The position numbers were made by a program, and so were the translations under genes. The notes under the pieces were generated by a model. It was not told the origin of the DNA. It ran no database searches and worked only from the letters and a program-made list of their open reading frames with translations. A stretch of DNA of 64,000 nt from Hysterangium stoloniferum (taxonomy: Eukaryota; Basidiomycota; Agaricomycetes; Hysterangiales; Hysterangiaceae): NCBI GenBank assembly GCA_015178975.1, contig WHVD01000007.1, positions 1,550,001-1,614,000 on the forward strand, given 5' to 3'. Positions 32,985 through 44,476 of the stretch are shown here, piece after piece. Positions within the stretch are counted from its first letter, which is position 1, and each line of letters starts with the position of its first letter.

Positions 32985-33690
32985 CAGATTAACTAAGTCA
33001 ACATTAAAACTGAGGAGTAAGTACATGACTATGGAAGACTATATAGATATTCCAATAATTGTACTACTAATCTAGAGTATAATAAAACCTATTTGGAACT
33101 GTTTCCAAACTAAGCATAAAATAACAAGTCAGGTAAATGAGGATACAAGGATGGGGACAGATCAGGGAATAAGAACAAGAACAATAAACAGATGAATGAA
33201 CATTTGTCAACCAGTCAGTTACCAATTACAGAACAAAGGATGTGAGTCAGAATATCCATGGATATCTGTAACACTATAATGACTAAGTGTGCACATTTCT
33301 GGGAAAGCCATGGTTTCCAGGCAGGTCGGAACATTGGCATAGAGAAGTGACAAGGGTTGACAGGGATGAGCAAGCAAAGGTTGGGTCATGAATTAAAGAT
33401 GTATATAGAAAAAATGTGGGGAGTCTGGCCAGAGTCCAGTCAGGAAATGACCAAGGACACATGGAGATGCTAGGGAAAGGGTGGAGTCCAATGGGTTCCA
33501 GGTCATGACAGGAGGTATCTAGTTGAGGGCAGAATACCAGAATGGGATTTGAGTTGAAGGGTACTTGAGGGATGAGGGTTGGGTTCCAGTGGATTCTGGA
33601 TCTTGATACTAGGCTGGAAGATGGTTCAGAACCTGATATGATGTCTGGGAAATACTCCATGGAGTCTCTGGGAATGGATCTTCACAAGTA
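32985..33690 (-). repeat. LTR-derived sequence, family unresolved
   Basis: It contains LTR-like motifs (GTAAGTACATGAC, GACTATATAGATATTCC, GGTTCCAGTG repeats) related to the middle of families 2 and 4, but I cannot fix either end. Open frames are shadows. Confidence 0.35.
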
Positions 33691-34096
33691 CTGTACATAT
33701 ATAATGCCTCTCTTGATGAAATATTAATTCATCCTGCAGATGAAATGTGAGGCCAGAGAAGGACACAAGGGGGTCACATATGGATTTCTAGAAAAGAACA
33801 TCGAAAGGTTCAATGATAGATATGTATAATACAGTAAGAATACAATTAGAATTATTAACATAAATGTGACAGATGAGATACAAGTTCTTTGGTACAAATT
33901 TTCCTGACTGATCACCTTTGTTCCTCTCATTGCCCTTTTATGCTTTTTAGTGTAAACAAATGACTATTATATAACATAAAAATGAAATCACAAATGATGT
34001 CAAATTAAGACAAATTGGAAGTTGAGTCAGAAATCAAGTTGAATAGTGTCAAAAGAAAGTCAAGTCAAAGTACTGTCAGAATTGATTTTATATATT
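33691..34096 (-). repeat. Retroelement terminal repeat, copy 1
   Basis: About 400 bp aligns with 37726-38125 from AATGCCTCT to TTTGTG with many substitutions. Shared landmarks are TTCATCCTGCAGATGAA, GTGACAGATGAGATA and TTGCCCTTTTATGC. At the other copy it lies directly upstream (minus sense) of Gypsy-like gag/protease remains, so it is likely an LTR of that family. Confidence 0.55.
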
Positions 34097-34856
34097 TGTG
34101 ACAGTATTCCCTTCTTGTGACTGGAGTTTTGAAAATTTTCTTTGTCAACTACATCAAACAAATTATTAAATGTCTGATATTGAGTTCCAAGGTTTCAGCT
34201 CCAAATCAGATTTTCAAGGCTTTGGGTCTAAACATATTGAAGTGGATGAGATTGGTAAGTATGGTCCTTTGTAGCTTTTGGATTACTTTGATCAAGGTTA
34301 TAGAGATATTCCAAAAAATGACAAAATGATGTTGAAGAGCCATATAACAAGATTTTGTAAATAGGCATGCATTGGAATTTGGTCTTAAAACCAAGAATTT
34401 GTAAGTTGTTTTAAGTTTTTTGTATAGTGTAATTGATGTTTGTCTGTAGATGCACTATGTGCCATAACACTGGCATTTTGAGACCAATGCTTCTTCGAAT
34501 TGTGATTAGTGTCTTCAGTTACATTGAGCCTGTTATTGGACTGTGAAAAGACCACAAGGCAAGCCTTGTAAAAATCATATGAAGATTGAAAGATCATTAA
34601 AGAGTCAGATTAAGATGATGATAATGATGAAAGTGATTGATAAAAGATTTGAAAACTTGGACAAAGGAAATCTGTATGATTAAGAGCCAGTGTATAATGT
34701 GTGATTCGATCAGGAAAATTGACTAGGTCAAAAAGGTCTGAAATACTTCTTCAATTGTTGGAAAGAAGTCAGAAGAAAATCATTTGGAAAAAGAGTTGAA
34801 ATTTATGAGAAATGAATTACTGAAGATGAAAAACATTATTTGGGATCTTATAGAGG
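34097..34856. other. Stretch without a recognisable gene
   Basis: AT-rich, CpG-poor sequence. Minus-strand frames (34597-34385, 34394-34206) look vaguely protein-like but match nothing I can name. Probably an old retroelement interior. Confidence 0.35.
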
Positions 34857-35277
34857 TGTTACTATTGGGAAACATGCTAGGCCCTGGATCCTACCCATAA
34901 GCATTTTTCTCTGATGTCTTGGATGACCTGTCACTGAGGCTCTCTAGATGCTTGAAGATCTCTTGTTCTGATCTTCCTGAGTCTGTTTGACATGGATTAA
35001 TTCATTTGTTTATTGTGTCCCCTGTACTTGTTCCTATTCCATCTTAATCCTTATTCCCTGTTTGGTCTACCCTGCATCATTTATTGTTCACCCATTCTGT
35101 CTTTTTGTCTTGCTGGATTAGTAGTACAATAGTCACTCAGTCTATATAGTCTAGGATCTGTTGGTACTTACAATTGTGTGAGAGTGTAGCACATACATAA
35201 GCTAAAACCAAGTCCTACCCATCCCCAAAATATCCACAGGTTTTCCCTAGATATTTGTCCATAATCCTGAGCTTACA
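34857..35277 (+). repeat. Solo LTR, family 3, 421 bp (shortened)
   Basis: Starts TGTTACTATTGGG and ends TGAGCTTACA. Flanks are AGAGG and GGAGG, a duplication with one mismatch. The TATA module is diverged (CATAAGCTAAAACCAAGTCC, about 35191). It shares the GTAGTACAATAG..TATATAGTCTAGG block with the copy at 15382. Confidence 0.65.
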
Positions 35278-35978
35278 GGAGGTGAAAATATCAAGAAAGG
35301 ATTTCATGGTTTTGACAAAGATTTTGGTCAAATATGGTGACTATAGTGAAATGATGGATATTAGCATGAGAGAAGTAGGAATAGGATTGAAGTGTGGAAT
35401 AAGAAAATGGAGGAGTTGAGGAAAAATGATGACAATTGAATTGGATTTGGATTTGTTGGATTTGTGTTAAGTTCCATGTTGGCACTTATTCTGGAACTAT
35501 CAGAAAATAACCAGGAACTTGGATACTTCTAGGTAGGGTCAGGACTTGGCTTCAGCTTATATACTGTGCCACTATACAAATGCTTGGATGTCCTTCATTT
35601 CAGAGGACTGATAAGTGTTGGAGAGCTTACAGATATTCAGAGTTCTGAAGAGTTCCGAATATTGAGTGTACAGAAAGAGAAGAGGAATAAGCTAACTAAG
35701 TCAATATCAGATCTAAAGTGTAAGTACAAATGCATGGGAACTAATATAGATTCTCTGGTTATTATGCTATGGATTGAGATCACAATAAGAATGGATTAGG
35801 ATAGAAGTTCTGAATCAGGAAGATCATAAACAAACAAATAAATACTTGTCAATGGACAAGTTACTAAATACAGACAAGGGTGAAGTTCAGTATATCCAGA
35901 TATTAATTAATTTCCAGAGACAGAAGATACATCAGAATATTGAAATATTGAAATATCTGGGAATGGATTGTAACAATT
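35278..35978 (-). repeat. Old LTR remains (family 4-like)
   Basis: From about 35515 it follows the family-4 order: GGACTTGGCTTCAGCTTATA (35542), a CTTGGATGTCC block, then GAGTGTACAGAAAGAGAAGAGG and CTAACTAAGTCAATAT. The ends are not resolved. 35278-35514 holds AT-rich sequence with nothing I recognise. Confidence 0.4.
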
Positions 35979-36789
35979 TGTTATGACTGGAAAACCTGCC
36001 AGACTCCGGACACTACCCTATAGGCACCCACAACCTTTACACACTAGTTATCAGTTAACCAGAATACCCACTGGGACCTGGACAATGAACCTGTCCTTGT
36101 CCAACCTTAGTTGTCTCACAAATCAGTCACTGGAATACCCACCAGGACCTGTGCATGTCGTACCTGTCTATCTCCAACCCTGTCCCACGCATCAGTCAAC
36201 CGGACCCCACTCAGAAAACCCATCAGCTCTCTAACTGAGCCCTGTTCCCATTATGGTCAAATGACCTGTCACATTTTGGACTCTGCCCCCATTCCATTCT
36301 GCTCCTAACACCTAATTTGGTGTTTACTTATCTCCTTTCATGATTACTAGTTTGGATTTCATTATTACTGGATTTGGTATAACATATGTACATTCCACAG
36401 TCTATATAGTCTGGCAGATGTTGTACAATCCAGTCAGAAAATTAGCTTAGATTCCCCCCAGTAATCTCATTACATTTTCTGCTCTATTCCTCTCTTTGAA
36501 ACACACTGCTATTTACCTCATTGGAGCCCACAGGCTCTGACCTATCTATCACTCAACCTCCGACCCATCACTGCCTGACCCTTTGACCTCCACGGGATTC
36601 CCACAATCGACCCTCCAACCTCTCAACCCACCAACTACTCTGGACTCCTTGGGATTCCCATCTGCCTATCTGAAATTGGATGCCACAATCTCATGAGGGT
36701 GCAGCCTATAAGCTGAAGCCAAGTCCTACTGGCTTTCCCATGGGTTTCTCTGGAAACCCTCCAATAAGCTCCACACACACTCCTTAACA
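35979..36789 (+). repeat. Solo LTR, family 2, 811 bp
   Basis: Starts TGTTATGACTGG and ends TCCTTAACA; CAATT is duplicated on both sides (35974-35978, 36790-36794). CTATAAGCTGAAGCCAAGTCC is at about 36707. Many former CpG sites read CA or TG. Confidence 0.87.
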
Positions 36790-37725
36790 CAATTTGTCAC
36801 AGTAGATTCAAATGTTATATGGCCAGAATGCCAGTCAATTGCAGGATTGTATTACTTCAACCAGTTGAGTCCTAATACTACTTGACAAGATGAGTCCAGA
36901 TTGGTTTAAAAAAAAATGTAGATCTTGAGCTTGTCTAGATGGAAAATAAACTCATAATGTGGTCATATGTGTAATTGTCTCAGATGTTAGAATAGATCTC
37001 TCAATTAATTTTAAAGAGAGCAGGTTGTTGGGTTGATCATACACAAGATTCTTATGTTAGGGAAATGTTTTGTTAATAAATAGATGAGAAAGATCATGAA
37101 TCAATCAATGCTTTCATTTTTGGACTTTTATCTGATTTAAGCTTAAATAAAGAATCAGAAATTGTTACTGCTCATGATATTAAATTTGGATTTTTTGTCA
37201 CATGATTGAATTTCCTTTGATACTCCACACATATCTGAAGAGTGTCCTTATTTAATTTTTCAATTGGGTTTTCAACTCTTGATTTGACCAAAAATTACAA
37301 GTTGAATTTTTATTGGACTGAGTTGTCATATTTTGACATCTGACAAATATTCCTTTTGCTTTTTGCTCCTGGTTGAGATTGTTATTTCAGAAAATTTCTT
37401 GCTCAATGCCCTTTTTCTTCAAATACATAGAATACATAATCCTTCTTTAAAAGTTCTTTTTCACTTGGCAGAAAGTAATTGACCATCAGATCCAGCAATC
37501 ATCAAAGGTGGTTGAACTTCAGTTGTAGTGCTAGTTATTCCCCAGGCCTGAATCAGTTTCGAAGTCGAAGTTGTTCTTGGGTTTGTATTTTATGTTCAAA
37601 CTATGGCAGTCTCAGATCATGTCCTAGGTTTCATCAACAGTAGTAGTCAGAAAATACTGACACAGATTGGATCTTCTTGACACTTATCAAACTATCATTG
37701 AGTGCCTTCAATAATGTTGAGTACA
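36790..37725 (-). pseudogene. Gypsy-type gag/protease remains
   Basis: The minus strand carries a degraded zinc knuckle (..FYVFEEKGHxARNF.., about 37440-37390) in which the cysteines have become Y and F. It is followed by the retropepsin opening MKALIDS (about 37115) and residues typical of the flap side (NYTYDHI). Many stops are present. Reverse transcriptase is missing; the remnant is cut by the 35979-36789 LTR. The assignment rests on motif order only. Confidence 0.45.
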
Positions 37726-38125
37726 GAATGCCTCTTTCAATGAAGTATTGGTTCATCCTGCAGATGAAGCATGAGGCCAGAGATGGACCTCACATAGAGA
37801 TTTCTAGAAAATATCATGGGAAGGTTTGATGATAGATATAATACAGTAAGAATACAAGAATTATGAATACAAATGTGACAGATGAGATATAGGTTTTTTG
37901 GTACAGATTTTCTGGCTGACTACCCTCATTCCTCTCATTGCCCTTTTATGCCTTTTAGTGTAAACAAATGACTATTGTATGACATAACAATGAAATCATA
38001 AATGAGGTCAAACTGAGACAAGTCAGAAGTTGAGTAGGAAATCAAGTCAAATAGTGTTGAAAGAATGTTGAGTTGAAATGTTGAAGTCAAGTTGAAGTAT
38101 TGTCCAAACTGATCTTGTATGTTTG
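37726..38125 (-). repeat. Retroelement terminal repeat, copy 2
   Basis: Partner of 33691-34096, collinear over about 400 bp with an estimated one substitution in four to five bases. Its position beside the gag/protease remains suggests the 5' LTR of that element. Confidence 0.55.
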
Positions 38126-38196
38126 TGGTAGGGAGCAAGCCCCCACATACCCCATGACTTGTTAGATTGTATAATGCTAGCACTGTGACCCAGTTA

Positions 38197-38273
38197 GTCA
38201 GGTGGTGTAATTGGTAACATCCTTGCTATATACATATGCAGAAGAAGCCCTGGGTTCAATCCCCAGTCTGGCC
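38197..38273 (+). repeat. tRNA-derived SINE-like sequence, copy 2
   Basis: A-box-like GGTGGTGTAATTGGTAAC, a T-arm CTGGG-TTCAATC-CCCAG with perfect five-base pairing, and a 3' acceptor-like TCTGGCCA. Homology with 14389-14464 (minus) extends into GGCCATTCA..TTTTAAC downstream. The acceptor stem pairs only with wobbles and the anticodon arm is poor, so this is not a functional tRNA gene. Confidence 0.45.
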
Positions 38274-38920
38274 ATTCATTGTCTACACTTTTAACGCAGC
38301 TTTCCTCTGTGTCAGCGATTCTAAGTATTTATCAGGGCATGTGATCTATCTCAGAAACTTAATTAAATTTATTACTGTAATTCTTTATAATTATTTACTT
38401 TATATACTTTTTGAATTCATTGAACTCAAAAGTCACACAAGTCTGTCTGTCTTTGCAACTGGACCTGAATACTCACTTATTGGTCAATAATAGTGTCCAT
38501 AAACATTACATCGCAGTCATATCTGTGTCTTGGAATAGGATTTTCACTCTTCCCCAATTTGTTCCTCTTGAAGTGTTAGGATCCTCACTTTTTTGGGCCC
38601 CCACAGGTTGTTTTCACCCTGATGGCCCTCTGGCAACCCAGTATTGCTACCCCAAATTATGGCATCACTGCCCACAGCACAAGACTCTTATCACTCTGAA
38701 TCTTAGCTTTCTCGCCTCCCACTTGATTAAGCTAAGTGTGGACTTTTAGTCTATTATGTACTACTTGCCTGTTCTGAAATACCAGAGCACCCCAATGGTT
38801 TGTGTGAGGGCACAATACATAAGTTGAAGCCAAGCTCCACTTGTCCTGTAGAACCAGACCTCCCAGTTAAGTATATTCTAACCTCCACAAGCTTGTGTCA
38901 CCTTTATAACCCTCTGCACT
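38274..38920. other. Stretch with LTR debris only
   Basis: At 38810-38835 a diverged LTR promoter module (CATAAGTTGAAGCCAAGC) shows that part of this is an old family-3-like LTR. The frame 38411-38749 has no recognisable domain. No gene is supported. Confidence 0.4.
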
Positions 38921-39173
38921 TGTAATCCCATCGTCAATTGGGATCACTGGCGGTCACACGAGTTGACAGGACCACGGTGTATTGTCCAGAACAAGACAGG
39001 ATACAGGCAAGTGCAGCGTACGGTAAGGTAAGAGAAGGAAAACTACCTAGGCTTTATATGCTATGATCACGTGGTAGAACAAAGGGAGTGGAACAAGGGA
39101 GTGGAACAAAAGGACAATGAGAACAAAGGAGTGGAACAAAAGGAATGAGTAAGACTGGGGCGCCAGGCTTACA
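38921..39173. repeat. Solo LTR, 253 bp
   Basis: Starts TGTAATCCC and ends GGCTTACA; GCACT is duplicated on both sides (38916-38920, 39174-39178). It contains several GTGGAACAAAGG-type short repeats (39075-39145). The right end matches the right end of the insertion at 11077-11773. Confidence 0.8.
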
Positions 39174-40469
39174 GCACTCTGCTATTGGCACCCCTGCCCA
39201 TGGTGTCACTGCCCATGGTGCCCTGACATTTGGTTTACTGTAAATTTCCCTTTTTATCATTCCATTCCATCTCCATTCTGATGCTCTTTTGTTACCTGTT
39301 CTATGTGTTCCCATATCATATTGGGGCTCCTGCACATTCCAGCTCCCCATTTATTCTCATTTATACTCATCCCCCCCCAACTTCCCTTCCCTTCCACCCA
39401 TCTATCTGTTATTGAATGTTGCTGTATAAATTATTGTCTTGTATTCAACTATTTTCCAGTTCAAATATTGATTTAGAACCTTCCACTTTGGTTGTTCCAT
39501 TCTGTTAAACCTGTGCCCAGACTCTGCCTGGGACCCTGAACCCTGCCCCTTCTTACTATCTTCTCCTGCTTCAACTCCAGTCACTTTCACAAGTCATTTC
39601 TGTAAGAATATGCAACAGGATTTCATGTGGGAGAGGGGATGACAAAGTCCCTACTGAAATACATGTGATGACTAAGCTACTGTAAAGTACAAAATAGCCG
39701 AGCGTTGAGATAAAACGTGTCAACGGCTTGCAATGTATGTACTCTAACAATTTCCCCTTTGCTCTGGAATCTGAGGCTCCTCCAAGAAAATGTTCATTTC
39801 ACTCACCCTGTCTTGGAACCTGAGGGCTTCCAAAAATATACTGGTCACCAGTATTTCCTTTTAGAACAATCCTTTGCCTCTAGTTTAGGTCTCCTCCAAC
39901 TACCCAATATGCTGTACCTGACTACTAGAGCCATTTGTCCATGTCTTTGTTCTTATTAAGACCAGGAAACCTGCTGGAACCTGGTTCCTACCATGTCAAC
40001 ACCTACCTCCCTATTTACAAGATTATTCACCAACTGGACCACTTAGATGCTTGAAGATCTTTTCCCCAATCTGTTCCTGAGTAGGTTTGACATCTGGTTT
40101 ATTATGCTCCTGCATTTTCTCCTGTTCTGCCCCAACCTTTGTTCTTAGAATGGTCAACCCTGCCTTGTTTCTTGTTTGCCTGTTTTGTCTCTTTATCTTG
40201 CCAGATTAGTAGTACAATAAGCCTTAGTACTACATATATAGTCAAGTAAATGTCTGTACTTACAATCTGATCAGAAATTTGACTTCACACCTAGTGTTTT
40301 ACCTATTTTCCCTAGTAAACTCTATACCAGTGTATTCCCAGAACCTGTGGGTCCTCCAACCAAACATCATTTGCTCAGAAGCCCTGGGTCCTCTGCCCCT
40401 CTCTCTTTGCATAATTTTGGACCTCACATAAAACACTGGAGCATCTGGACAGTTATCTGAGGGCATAAC
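39174..40469. repeat. Retroelement debris
   Basis: 39667-39749 is a relic of the TR-GAG terminal repeat (GATGACTAAGCTACTGTAAA through CTCTAACA). From about 39953 to 40434 the sequence follows the family-3 LTR (GTAGTACAATAAGCC, TATATAGTCAAG) but both ends are eroded. 39230-39600 holds C- and T-rich sequence with no gene. Confidence 0.5.
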
Positions 40470-42166
40470 TGTTAAAGGTTGTGCACAGAGCTTATCAGAG
40501 GGTTTCCAGAGAAACCCACAGGAAAGCCAGTAGGACTTGGCTTTAGCTTATAGGCTGCACCCTCAAGAGATCGTGTTGTCCAATTTCAGATGGTGGATGG
40601 GAATCCCAGGGAGTCTGGGAGTAGTTGGTGGGTTGTAAGGTTGGAGGGTCAACTGTGGGAATCCCATGGAAGTCGAGGGGTCAGGTGGAAATGAGTCGGG
40701 GGTCAAGATAGATAGGTCAGAGGTCAAGTGATAGATGGGTCAGAACCCGTGGGCTCTGATGAGGTAAAGAGCAATGTGTTTCCAAGAGGAGATTAGAGCG
40801 GAAAATGTACTGAGATTACTGGGGAGAATCCAAGCTGATTTTCTGACTGGATTGTATTGTTACGACCGGACAATCCCGCCGGACTCCAGGCACTAACCCA
40901 TACGCCCCCATGCGCTACAAGCACCAATCGTCTGTTTATAGGATTTCCCGCCCGGACTCCGTTATGTCAAGACTCGTTACGTTTGACCTCATTACAACAC
41001 ATATCAGTCACCGGACTTCCCCCGGACTCTGTCTCTGTCTATGTCCGTCTTCGTCCCATGCATCAGTCACCGGTCCCCGCTTAGAATCCCGTCACCGCTC
41101 TAATCGAGCCCCATTCCTGTTTTAGTCAAATGACCTGTCACGATTTAGGACTCTGCTCCCGCTCCGTTTCCCGTTATGGGTTATGCTTTGTCACGATTCG
41201 GACTCTGCTCCGTTCCGTTCCTAACACCAATTTGGTGTTTACTATTCCCGTTTCATGTTTTGTTAGTTTTTGTTCGTTATTACTGGATTTGGTATGTCAT
41301 GCATTCCACGGTCTATATAAACTGGCAGATGTTGTACATACAATCCAGTCAGAAAATTAGCTTAGATTCCCCCCAGTAATCTAATAATATTTTCCGCTCT
41401 AAAACCTTACTCGATTCACATCGCTCGCACTAGTCGGAGCCCACGGGCTCCGGCGCATCTATCTCTCTCAACCAACTCGACTCACGACCCACGACCCCCA
41501 ACTTACAACTTACGACCCACGAACCCCGCCCGGATTCCCCGGGATCCCTGTCTGTCCGTTTGAAATTGGACAACACGATCTAGTGAGGGCGCAGCCTATA
41601 AGCTGAAGCCAAGTCCTACCGGATATCCCGCGGGTTTCTCCGGATATCCCGCGGGTTTCTCCGGAAACCCGGCCTGTGTGTGTATCCTAACATGTATGTA
41701 CAACATCTGCCAGACTATATAGACTGTGGAATGTCTGTCCTACCAAATCCAGTAATAATGAAATCTAAACTAGTAAACATGAAATGAGATAAGTAAACAC
41801 CAAACTTGGTGTTAGGAATGGAACGGAGCAGAGTCTGAAATGTGACAGGTCATTAGACCATAATGGAAATGGGGTGGGAGTGGAGTCCGAAATGTGACAG
41901 GTCATTTGACCATAACGGGAATGGGGCTCAGGTAGGTTTTCTGAGAGGAGTCTGGTGACTGGTGCATGGGACAGGGTCAGAGATAGACAGGAGTGGGTCC
42001 TGGTGGGTATTCCGGTGACTGATACATGAAGTGACGAAGGTTGAGCATGGACAGGTCTGATGTCCGGAGTCCAGTGGGGATTCTGGTAAACTGATGACTG
42101 GTGCATGTAGGGTGTGGGTGCATATAAGTTAGTGCCCAGAGTCCAGCAAGTTTTCCGGTTGTAACA
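40470..42166 (-). repeat. Family 2 LTR split by a younger LTR of the same family
   Basis: Starts TGTTAAAGG and ends GGTTGTAACA, with ATAAC duplicated on both sides (40465-40469, 42167-42171). At 40858-41692 a second family-2 LTR in the opposite orientation is inserted. Without it the host LTR is about 857 bp. The host is CpG-poor; the guest is not. Confidence 0.87.
40858..41692 (+). repeat. Young nested solo LTR, family 2, 835 bp
   Basis: Starts TGTTACGACCGG and ends TATCCTAACA; TGTAT is duplicated on both sides (40853-40857, 41693-41697). It keeps CCGG-type sites where older copies show CCAG or CTGG. A 22-bp stretch around CGGATATCCCGCGGGTTTCT is tandemly repeated near 41617-41662. The promoter module CTATAAGCTGAAGCCAAGTCC is intact at about 41599. 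Confidence 0.9.
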
Positions 42167-42183
42167 ATAACACATCTACATAT

Positions 42184-42701
42184 TGTTAAGGGTTGTGCAG
42201 GCTCACAGAGTGTTTCCAGAGAAACCTGTGGATATTCCAGTAGGACTTGGCTTCAGCTTATAGGCTGTGCCCTCGCGAGATTGTGGTGTCCAACTTCTGA
42301 CAGGTGGATGGGAAACCCGGGGAGTCTGGGTGTAGTTGATAGGTCAATGGGTGAGATAGGCAGATGAGAATGGAGTCTGGGTGTAGTTGATAGGTCAATG
42401 GGTGATGGGTGATAGGTCGGGAGGTCAGTCAGAAACCCTGCAGGCTCTGACGAGGTTGTTAGCATTGTGTTTCAGAGATGAGAGTTAAAGTGGGATATAT
42501 GTTAAGTAACTGGGGGAGGACTTAGTTGATTTTCTGATGGGATTGTATGTACAAACATTGCTAGGATATATAGCCTGTGGAATGTATGCAATACCAAATC
42601 TGGTAGTAATTAAAGATAAAACAAGTAATCATGAAATGAGACAAGTAGACACCAAACTAGGTGTTAGGGATGGAACGGAAAGGTTCAAACATGACAAGCC
42701 T
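42184..42701 (-). repeat. Truncated 3' LTR of the Gypsy element
   Basis: Starts TGTTAAGGGTTG and matches 51291-51767 including ACTTGGCTTCAGCTTATAGG. It is cut after ACATGACAAGCC, where the plus-strand accessory gene's TATATAAAA promoter begins. Confidence 0.75.
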
Positions 42702-42703
42702 AT

Positions 42704-42714
42704 ATAAAAATTTG
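42704..42714 (+). promoter_or_regulatory. TATA box of the plus-strand accessory gene
   Basis: TATATAAAAA lies about 55 bp before the ATG at 42762, a normal spacing for a fungal gene, and is directed away from the Gypsy LTR. Confidence 0.5.
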
Positions 42715-42761
42715 AAATAATAAAATTTCTTCTTCTTTTATACCCCCATCATCTACTCTCC

Positions 42762-43554
42762 ATGGATCCAAAATCCACACCTCAAAAACCAATTGCAATG
42801 GCCAGGCCATCCATGGGGCCCAGTTACTGGGCACCTCTCACTGCTGCTCAAATACTTGAGCAGCATGAAGAACAGCAGTGGTGATGAGAGGAGGAGAAAA
42901 GGGCAAGAGAGAAAGAGGAGCTTGAGCGAGATTACCAGGCAGCATTGGTCACTGAGGAGGCTGAGGAGGAATGGAAGAAAATGGAAGAGGAGGCAGCGCA
43001 GGTTGCAGTGGAGCATGCCAGGGCAGCTGTGGAGAAGGCCATGGGCAAGGTAAGTCAACTTCTTTTTTTCTTTCTTCTGACTTCACTGACTTTCACTTTC
43101 TAGTGCAAAGCAGCAGAAGTCGAGTCCAAGTCTGAGGGGGAGGCCAAGAGCCTACAAAAGGTAAGTGGGAGGTCCACAGGTATGTCCAAGACTGACCAAA
43201 AATGACAGAAGTCAAGGAAAATGGCTCCAGTGTGTCTGGAGTCAAAGAATGATCTGCGGTGCACTGGGTGCAGTGACCAGAATGCAGAGTGCTACTGGAA
43301 GTCCAGGTGGGGCCCAGGCTGTTGGCCATGTCATTCACAAGCCCATGGGATCCATGGCACAGGAAGCAGGTGGCTTGGCAGAAAGCCCTGGGGCCTTGGA
43401 GGAAGTTTTGGGGCAGATACTGGCAGGAATAGAGGCCCAGAACCAGTTGCTTGAAGAGAGCAACAGGGTGCAAGAGACTGTGGTGGAGAGTCTCTGGAGA
43501 CTCTGTAGGGAGTTTTGGGAGTTCTTGGCAGAATATGGAGGATATGAGTTCTGA
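42762..43554 (+). pseudogene. Spliced coiled-coil/cysteine-rich accessory gene, antisense in the Gypsy element
   Basis: Exon 1 is 42762-43049, exon 2 43104-43160, exon 3 from 43209. Both introns (54 and 48 nt, GTAAGT..AG) are phase 0. The protein starts MDPKSTPQKPIAMARPSMGP and continues as a strongly charged helix (EEAEEEWKKMEEEAAQVAVE). It then has a cysteine cluster CLESKNDLRCTGCSDQNAEC and a C-terminal helical segment (LEEVLGQILAGIEAQNQLLE). Two adjacent TGA codons (42880-42885) interrupt exon 1, probably from CGA CGA by CpG decay. A frameshift lies between the cysteine cluster and the tail. Position between pol and the 3' LTR, on the opposite strand, suggests cargo or an accessory gene. 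I do not know its function. Confidence 0.6.
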
Positions 43555-43859
43555 GAATCCCAGGGAGGAGTCCAGGGTGGCTGGGAAGCTGGTGGAGCTC
43601 CAAAAAGAGTTTAATGAAAATGGGCAACAAAAACATAGCCCCATTAAAGTAGATTAAAAGAGGAAAATAATAATTAATTTTAATTTTTTTGATTTTCAAA
43701 TAAAAGTGTGAAAAAGTCCACAGGAAGGTCTGCTAAGACTTAGCAGACAAGTCAGAAACCTGTAAAAGCAAGAGAGAAGACATACATAGGGTGACAAGGA
43801 AAAATGAAGTGAATCCAACATATACACGGGGTCCACAGAATGTGGCTAGAGAGAGGATA
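43555..43859. other. Gypsy 3' non-coding region
   Basis: AT-rich sequence between the convergent accessory gene and the pol 3' end, with candidate polyadenylation signals (AAATAAAA at 43698). No gene is seen. Confidence 0.45.
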
Positions 43860-44211
43860 ATGGTCCAGGTTTGAGTGGGTAAGCTGTGTGAAAGTCAGTG
43901 ATGATCTCCATGGCATTCCCAAGTTCTGTTGCCAAGATCCTAGATGTCTCTTTGTCAGTACCCTCATAACCCACCCACTTGACCAAGTAAAGCAATTACA
44001 AGTGCATTGATGCTTATCTATTTTTGAGTCTAAAATTTGAGAGATTTCAAACTCAGATTCTCTTCAATAATGACTGGAAGGGGCAGAGATTGCACATGGT
44101 CTGGGATAGTGTTAGCAGTACAAGGTTCTAGCATAAAGACATGAAATACCAGGTGTACCATGTGCTGTTAAAATTTGCTAGCCTGGGAATCACAGTACGA
44201 GGACTCTCTAC
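43860..44211 (-). pseudogene. Gypsy chromodomain end of pol
   Basis: The minus strand reads HMVHLVFHVFMLEP (the GPY/F-linked motif before the chromodomain), then KWVGYEGTDKETSRI and GNAMEIITDFHTAYP, the chromodomain core of fungal Ty3 elements. This domain targets integration to marked chromatin in related elements (family knowledge). A stop in the linker inactivates it. Confidence 0.78.
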
Positions 44212-44476
44212 TGTTGGAGCGTAGCCACTAAGAGTAGAGCAGGTAGATACTAAGCCAGTGATATTGCTAGGCTTTCAGATGAGGGATCTACTCCTCATCT
44301 GAACTAACTATATACTAGTATACATGGTCTGTGCACTGGTCTGTGCACGATGGCATGCTACGGATCTAGTGAACTTTAACTAAATATATCAATCACATGT
44401 GTGAACCGGCCGGAACCTATACAGTCACAAGATGAGATATGAGATTACGATTAATCATGTTATCATATTCTAACAT
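44212..44476. repeat. 265-bp LTR-like insertion in pol
   Basis: It separates two halves of the integrase C-terminus. It starts TGTTGGAGCG and ends TTCTAACA but has no matching flanks. It retains CpG (ACCGGCCGG), so it is younger than the Gypsy host. Copia-like LTR style; incomplete evidence. Confidence 0.45.

Noticed and set aside
38197..38273. A functional tRNA gene.
   Set aside because: A and B boxes are present, but no proper anticodon arm forms, the acceptor stem relies on wobbles, and a second diverged copy shares non-tRNA flank.
43165..43554. A stand-alone 129-codon plus-strand gene.
   Set aside because: Its first part reads through a GTAAGT..AG intron in the wrong frame; only the C-terminal part is credible as the tail of the spliced accessory gene.
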